Shown here: piece after piece, positions 59,834 to 64,000 of the stretch | Numbering within the stretch: the first letter of the stretch is position 1 | Layout of the letters: the number at the start of each line of letters is the position of its first letter | DNA from: Flammeovirga sp. SJP92 | Lineage (GTDB): Bacteria > Bacteroidota > Bacteroidia > Cytophagales > Flammeovirgaceae | Length of the DNA stretch: 64,000 nt | Direction: 5' to 3' | Assembly (NCBI RefSeq): GCF_001583495.1 | Contig: NZ_LQAQ01000042.1 | Span: 1 to 64,000 of the forward strand | Made by a program: the position numbers and the translations under genes | The notes under the pieces: generated by a model | The model's database searches: none | What the model saw: only the letters and a program-made list of their open reading frames with translations | Told to the model about the DNA's origin: nothing

Positions 59834-60427
59834 CTATGCTTTTTGGATTAATTCTTCTTTAATATGTTTTTCAAATCGGATGAAGTCATTTTCCACTTCA
59901 GGATTTTTCATCACATCATAAGCAAAAAATGTTTCCATTGGTTCCAATCCAAACCATTTGAAATTAAGGTGCATTGGCAACATCAAATCATCTTCACTGA
60001 TGCCATTAAAGAATTTTTCATTAGGATTATTAAATGCTTCTTTAGGTGCATTGGCTGTAACTGAGATCATATATTTCCCTTTCAGCAAACCACCTAAACC
60101 ATAATTTTGTTTTGGGTTTTCAGCAGTTCTGCCGTCGCCTTGAGACATTTTGCCCATCATACCTGCAGTGAAGACATCGTCCAAGTATTTTTTAAAACTC
60201 CAAGTGATTCCCATCCAGTTGAGTGGAGTTTGCAGTAAAACAACATCTGCCCAAAGAAACTTCTCCATTTCTTCTTCCACATCATATTCTTTTTCTGATG
60301 CAGTGTATTTGATTTCAAAATCAGCCTCTTCCAGCCAATCAGAAGCTTTTTCAATGAGAGTATTATTAAGCTTTCCCTCTGCAAAAGGGTAGTATTGGTG
60401 TCCGTTAATAATTAATATTTTTTTCAT
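59834..60427 (-). CDS. NAD(P)H:quinone oxidoreductase, MdaB-like flavodoxin fold
   Basis: A 197-residue flavoprotein matching the MdaB/modulator of drug activity group: ILIINGHQYYPFAEGKLN, VVLLQTPLNWMGITWSFKKYLDDVFTAGM (in short, the NWMGITW region binding FMN), and HLNFKWFGLEPMETF. It reduces quinones by two electrons. It is divergent from an HxlR-type regulator 110 bp away that probably controls it. Confidence 0.9.
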   Translation of the reverse strand: MKKILIINGHQYYPFAEGKLNNTLIEKASDWLEEADFEIKYTASEKEYDVEEEMEKFLWADVVLLQTPLNWMGITWSFKKYLDDVFTAGMMGKMSQGDGRTAENPKQNYGLGGLLKGKYMISVTANAPKEAFNNPNEKFFNGISEDDLMLPMHLNFKWFGLEPMETFFAYDVMKNPEVENDFIRFEKHIKEELIQKA

Positions 60428-60537
60428 CTTTTTTTCGATTAATGTTATATTTGTTTCGTAAAGGAACTAACATTGGTTTAAAAATGAAACTAATGAGTTT
60501 GATAACTGAAAAAATAGTGGTTACAAAAAGGTGACTT

Positions 60538-60900
60538 ATGGGAAGAAAAGTAATAGATAACCCCAATTTGTGTTCTTTAGTGCATGCAATGAACATTATT
60601 GGAGGCAAGTGGAAGCCAATCATTCTTTATTTATTGGCCAATGGAGGTTTACGTTTTGGAAAACTTTTGATGTTTACTCCAACTATCTCTAAGAAAGTAT
60701 TGACAGAACAGCTAAAAGAATTGGAGGAAGATGGTTTGATTATCCGAAAGAAATTTCCAGAAATACCTCCAAGGGTAGAATATTCTTTATCAGAAAAAGG
60801 AAAAGCATTATTGCCTGTTTTAAAAGCGTTGAGTGATTGGACAACGGAAACTTATGGAGATGAAATAGGTTTTGAGCAATGTAGAATTGTTACTATATAG
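60538..60900 (+). CDS. HxlR-family transcriptional regulator
   Basis: A 120-residue winged-helix regulator with the HxlR pattern: HAMNIIGGKWKPIILYLL, FGKLLMFTPTISKKVLTEQL, and wing PRVEYSLSEKGKALLPVL. HxlR proteins often sense quinones or reactive aldehydes through cysteines; two are present (near the N- and C-terminus). Divergent from the MdaB operon and co-oriented with a flavin reductase gene. Confidence 0.92.
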   Translation: MGRKVIDNPNLCSLVHAMNIIGGKWKPIILYLLANGGLRFGKLLMFTPTISKKVLTEQLKELEEDGLIIRKKFPEIPPRVEYSLSEKGKALLPVLKALSDWTTETYGDEIGFEQCRIVTI

Positions 60901-60904
60901 TAAT

Positions 60905-61399
60905 ATGAAAGCAGTAATTATTGTAGGAAGTGCTAGAAATGAAAGTAATACATTAAACCTAGCTAAGAGACTTCAACAAAAAACGGATTTTGATGTTGTC
61001 AATCTTCTAGATTACAAAATTGGACATTTTGATTACGAGCATCAGAATAGAGAAGATGATTTTCTCCCTTTAATGAAAAAAATTATTGAAAAGTACGATA
61101 CTCTGATCTTTGCAACACCCGTTTATTGGTATGCGATGAGTGGAAGGATGAAAGTCTTTTTTGATAGAATTACAGATCTCATAACCATTGAAAAGAAATT
61201 AGGCAGGCAACTGAGAGGGAAAAACATGGCAGTCATCACTACTTCCAACGGAGGCAACTTAGGGGAAGATTTCTGGCACCCTTTTAAACACTCTGCGTCT
61301 TATTTAGGTATGCATTTTTTGGGTGGACAGCATACTGTTAATGAAATGGATTCGGAAAGTGCTCTTCTATCATTTCTTGATTTCTTCAAAAGAAAATAG
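60905..61399 (+). CDS. NADPH-dependent FMN reductase family protein
   Basis: A 164-residue flavodoxin-like protein from the ATG at 60905; an earlier TTG inside the HxlR gene would be unusual. Motifs are VIIVGSARNESNTLNLAKRL (FMN phosphate loop), FATPVYWYAMSGRMKVFFDRI, and TTSNGGN. It starts just after the HxlR stop, so both are one transcript, part of the redox cluster. Confidence 0.9.
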   Translation: MKAVIIVGSARNESNTLNLAKRLQQKTDFDVVNLLDYKIGHFDYEHQNREDDFLPLMKKIIEKYDTLIFATPVYWYAMSGRMKVFFDRITDLITIEKKLGRQLRGKNMAVITTSNGGNLGEDFWHPFKHSASYLGMHFLGGQHTVNEMDSESALLSFLDFFKRK

Positions 61400-61457
61400 A
61401 ACAATTGGTCGTTTCTACAGTTAGTTAAAGACATTATAAACCTACTTAGTAACGATA

Positions 61458-62756
61458 ATGAAAAAAGAGATTTCAATTTTTTGGTTCAGAAGAGATCTTC
61501 GTCTATATGATAATGCGGCTTTAAGTTATGCCCTGAATAATGATCACCCCACTTTACTGCTTTTTATTTTTGATACTGATATTATCAACGAATTAGATAG
61601 GGATGATGCAAGAATTACATTTATCTATGATCAATTGGAAAAAATAAACCATCAACTCAAAGTAATAAACAGCAGTTTGCTTGTGAAGATGGGTAAACCT
61701 CTGGAAGTTTATAAAACACTAGCGGAGGAATATGATATCAAAGGAATTTATACTAATGAGGATTACGAACCTTATGCCATCAAAAGAGATCAAGAGATTG
61801 TTGATTATTTCTATCTGAAAAATAGACCTTTCTATCATTTAAAAGATCAGGTGATTTTTGCCAAAAATGAGGTTTTAAAAAAAGATGGCAAGCCTTACAC
61901 CGTTTTTACACCCTTTAAGAATCAATGGTTAAAACAATTTGATTCCTCAAAAACTTTAGAGTATAAAGTGGACCTAGACGCTTCAAAAGTGATTCAGCAT
62001 CAATTTGAATTTCCTTCTTTAAAAGATGTTGGGTTTTCAAGGTCTCCGATTAAGGTACTCGATTATAAAATTGATCATTTAGAACATTATGATATAGATA
62101 GAGATATTCCTTCAATAAAGGGAACAAGTAATTTGTCAGTACATCTCCGATTTGGGACAGTAAGTATTCGTGAATTGGTACAGAAAGTACAAAATCATCC
62201 CAGTTTCTTGTCGGAGTTGATTTGGAGAGAATTCTTTATGCAAATCCTTTTTCATTTTCCAGATGTGCTTAATGTTAGCTTCAAGAAAAAGTATGAACAT
62301 ATTGAATGGAGAAATAATGAAGCTGAATTTGAAAAATGGAAAAATGGACAGACGGGGTATCCAATAGTTGATGCAGGGATGAGGGAACTGAATCAAACCG
62401 GTTACATGCATAACAGAGTAAGAATGATTGTAGCAAGTTTTCTCTGCAAACACCTGTTGATTGATTGGAGATGGGGAGAGGCCTATTTTGCTAAAAAGTT
62501 ATTAGATTTTGAATTATCGTCCAACAACGGAAATTGGCAATGGGCGGCAGGTACAGGTTGTGATGCAGCGCCTTACTTCAGAGTATTTAATCCTACTGCA
62601 CAAACTAAAAAATTTGATCCTGACTTCAAATACATCAAAAAATGGGTTCCTGAATATAATGGATTTGGCTATCCACAACCTATGGTGGATCACAAAATGG
62701 CAAGACAAAGAGCTTTGGATGTCTATAAGTATGGCTTAGCTTTGAGTGAGCAGTAA
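61458..62756 (+). CDS. phrB: Cryptochrome/DNA photolyase family protein
   Basis: A 432-residue protein with the photolyase N-domain (ISIFWFRRDLRLYDNAAL) and the FAD-binding domain (SVHLRFGTVSIRE, ELIWREFFMQILFHFP, GYPIVDAGMRELNQTGYMHNR, NNGNWQWAAGTGCDAAPYFR). The repair-type Trp and Asn residues in the FAD pocket are present, so repair of cyclobutane dimers under light is likely, although some family members are signalling cryptochromes. Confidence 0.9.
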   Translation: MKKEISIFWFRRDLRLYDNAALSYALNNDHPTLLLFIFDTDIINELDRDDARITFIYDQLEKINHQLKVINSSLLVKMGKPLEVYKTLAEEYDIKGIYTNEDYEPYAIKRDQEIVDYFYLKNRPFYHLKDQVIFAKNEVLKKDGKPYTVFTPFKNQWLKQFDSSKTLEYKVDLDASKVIQHQFEFPSLKDVGFSRSPIKVLDYKIDHLEHYDIDRDIPSIKGTSNLSVHLRFGTVSIRELVQKVQNHPSFLSELIWREFFMQILFHFPDVLNVSFKKKYEHIEWRNNEAEFEKWKNGQTGYPIVDAGMRELNQTGYMHNRVRMIVASFLCKHLLIDWRWGEAYFAKKLLDFELSSNNGNWQWAAGTGCDAAPYFRVFNPTAQTKKFDPDFKYIKKWVPEYNGFGYPQPMVDHKMARQRALDVYKYGLALSEQ

Positions 62757-62783
62757 AAATCCAATTTGTAGGTTACAATAGCC

Positions 62784-62822
62784 AACCACTCTACTAATAA
62801 TACGGTGTAGAGTGGTTTTGTA
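62784..62822 (+). terminator. Rho-independent terminator
   Basis: An 11-bp stem AACCACTCTAC/GTAGAGTGGTT with a TTTT run ends the photolyase gene. Confidence 0.9.
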
Positions 62823-62914
62823 TTTATAATAGGTTCTTAAACATTTTTCTTTGCTCATAAAAATTTTTGTTCCAGTGTTTTATTCAATTGGTTTGATGAT
62901 TTAGAATTTTGGGA

Positions 62915-62949
62915 ATTAAAAAACTCCCTCATAAAAATGAGAGAGTTTT
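62915..62949 (-). terminator. Rho-independent terminator for isocitrate lyase
   Basis: A stem AAAACTCTCTCAT/ATGAGGGAGTTTT (one wobble pair) on the - strand followed by a T-run. It lies about 170 bp after the lyase stop. The remainder of 62757-63121 holds nothing recognisable. Confidence 0.75.
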
Positions 62950-63121
62950 AAGAATTTTAGGTAACCATATGTAAGTGTTCGGAGTACATGAGAATTACAA
63001 TATTTTAAAGCTGGTGACGAAACTATATTCTGTCAATAAGCCAATTATTACGTTTAAACCTAGTTTTAAAATTTAACTATTTTATTTGTCGCTAGCTCTC
63101 CAATGTCACAATTCAAATACT

Positions 63122-64000
63122 CTAAAATTGAGCAGTTTCTGTACTACCTTCCATTGCTGTTGTAGAAGCGGTACCAGCGGTCACCGTATTCTGAATAGCA
63201 TCGAAATAAGTAGTACCAACAAAAGTTTGATGTTTCACTGCTCTGAAGCCGTCTGTTTGTAAGCTAAACTCTTTTTCTTGTAGTTGAGAGTAACCGGCCA
63301 TTCCTCTCTCTTTATATGCTTTGGCCAATTCAAACATACTTGTGTTCAAGGCATGGAAGCCTGCCAATGTGATGAATTGGAATTTATAACCCATATCTGC
63401 AAGATTTTCTCTGAAAGTCTCCATTTCCTTTACGCTCAATTTTGAAGCCCAGTTGAAAGAAGGAGAACAGTTGTAGGCTAACATTTTCCCAGGGAATTTT
63501 GCATGAATAGCATCTGCAAACCTTTTCGCTTCCTCTAAGTCAGGAAGAGATGTTTCACACCATATCAAATCAGCGTATGGTGCATATGAAAGCCCTCTTG
63601 ATATGGCCTGATCGATTCCATGTTTAACTTCATAGAAACCTTCAGCAGTTCTTTCACCATGAATAAATTCACGGTCTCTTGGATCAATATCACTTGTCAG
63701 TAAATTTGCGGCATCTGCATCAGTTCTTGCAATAATGATAGTTGGTACACCACAAACATCTGAAGCTAGACGAGCGGCTACTAATTTATTAATCGCTTCT
63801 TGAGTAGGAACTAATACTTTGCCTCCCAAGTGACCACACTTTTTAGCAGAAGAAAGCTGATCCTCAAAATGTACTCCAGAGGCACCAGATTCAATCATCA
63901 TTTTCATTAATTCAAAGGCATTCAAGTTGCCTCCAAAACCAGCCTCAGCATCAGCTATGATTGGCACCATATAGTCCGTATCATCTTTACCCGCTACTGA
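63122..64000 (-). CDS. aceA: Isocitrate lyase, 5'-partial
   Basis: The frame is open to the right window edge, so only the C-terminal ~292 residues are present. The catalytic motif KKCGH ([11 protein letters not shown]), [11 protein letters not shown] before it, and [11 protein letters not shown] and [12 protein letters not shown] after it identify isocitrate lyase, which splits isocitrate into succinate and glyoxylate in the glyoxylate shunt (acetate and fatty-acid growth). The protein ends in a Thr/Ala-rich tail, slightly longer than in E. coli. Confidence 0.95.
   Translation of the reverse strand, partial: SVAGKDDTDYMVPIIADAEAGFGGNLNAFELMKMMIESGASGVHFEDQLSSAKKCGHLGGKVLVPTQEAINKLVAARLASDVCGVPTIIIARTDADAANLLTSDIDPRDREFIHGERTAEGFYEVKHGIDQAISRGLSYAPYADLIWCETSLPDLEEAKRFADAIHAKFPGKMLAYNCSPSFNWASKLSVKEMETFRENLADMGYKFQFITLAGFHALNTSMFELAKAYKERGMAGYSQLQEKEFSLQTDGFRAVKHQTFVGTTYFDAIQNTVTAGTASTTAMEGSTETAQF

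Overview
The window looks like the chromosome of a marine gliding Bacteroidota of the Cytophagales/Flammeovirga type (inference). The reasons are low G+C, a type IX secretion (T9SS) C-terminal sorting domain protein at 17219, many small SpI/SpII-exported proteins, TAnnTTTG-type promoters, weak or absent Shine-Dalgarno sites, and a stressosome module without sigma-B.

Region 1 (1 to about 17.1 kb) is most of a Mu-like transposable prophage. Late genes on the + strand (portal-MuF-toxin fusion, tape measure, gpG, gp37-like) converge on a long early operon on the - strand. That operon runs from a MuA-type DDE transposase and a MuB-type AAA ATPase to DUF3164 and a string of small early proteins. 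A divergent S24-type repressor lies next to the phage end, which carries a 12/24-bp tandem repeat. Between the late and early blocks sits an A+T-rich cargo segment: an HTH-ImmA/IrrE protease gene with a partner gene, two identical operators, and an HNH nuclease. A structured RNA candidate with its own -7 box and terminator is encoded against the late genes at 2311-2456.

Region 2 (17.1-36.7 kb) is a repeat-rich accessory stretch. It has the T9SS protein, an 80-bp IS end remnant, a hairpin-type 23-bp tandem repeat, orphan exported proteins, two SDR enzymes, and a duplicated small secreted-protein locus. Each copy of that locus carries the same leader hairpin, and the second copy is split by an intact IS3-family element with a 3-bp target duplication. 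It also holds lipoproteins, a large TPR-CHAT protein, an AraC regulator, an outer-membrane protein and two families of MITE-like elements.

Region 3 (36.7-48.4 kb) carries core-like genes: MarC, MscS, apt, a monooxygenase-like protein, PAP2 phosphatase and an SDR. Its main interest is a tight four-gene operon at 46269-39408: SdiA-regulated-type lipoprotein, metallophosphoesterase fused to an outer-membrane barrel, HD hydrolase fused to a Pycsar-type (PycTM) membrane effector, and a membrane class III nucleotide cyclase whose usual purine-recognition residues are replaced. The cyclase plus PycTM pairing resembles Pycsar anti-phage signalling but in an undescribed architecture.

Region 4 (48.5-64 kb) has a GH25 lysozyme, two thioredoxin-fold lipoproteins and a complete partner-switching module. 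That module comprises a globin-sensor RsbR, an RsbS lacking its phospho-serine, RsbT, an RsbX-like phosphatase, a SpoIIE-type phosphatase fused to a HATPase, and a STAS antagonist. It is followed by GNAT acetyltransferases, a redox cluster around an HxlR regulator, a photolyase/cryptochrome, and isocitrate lyase running off the right edge.
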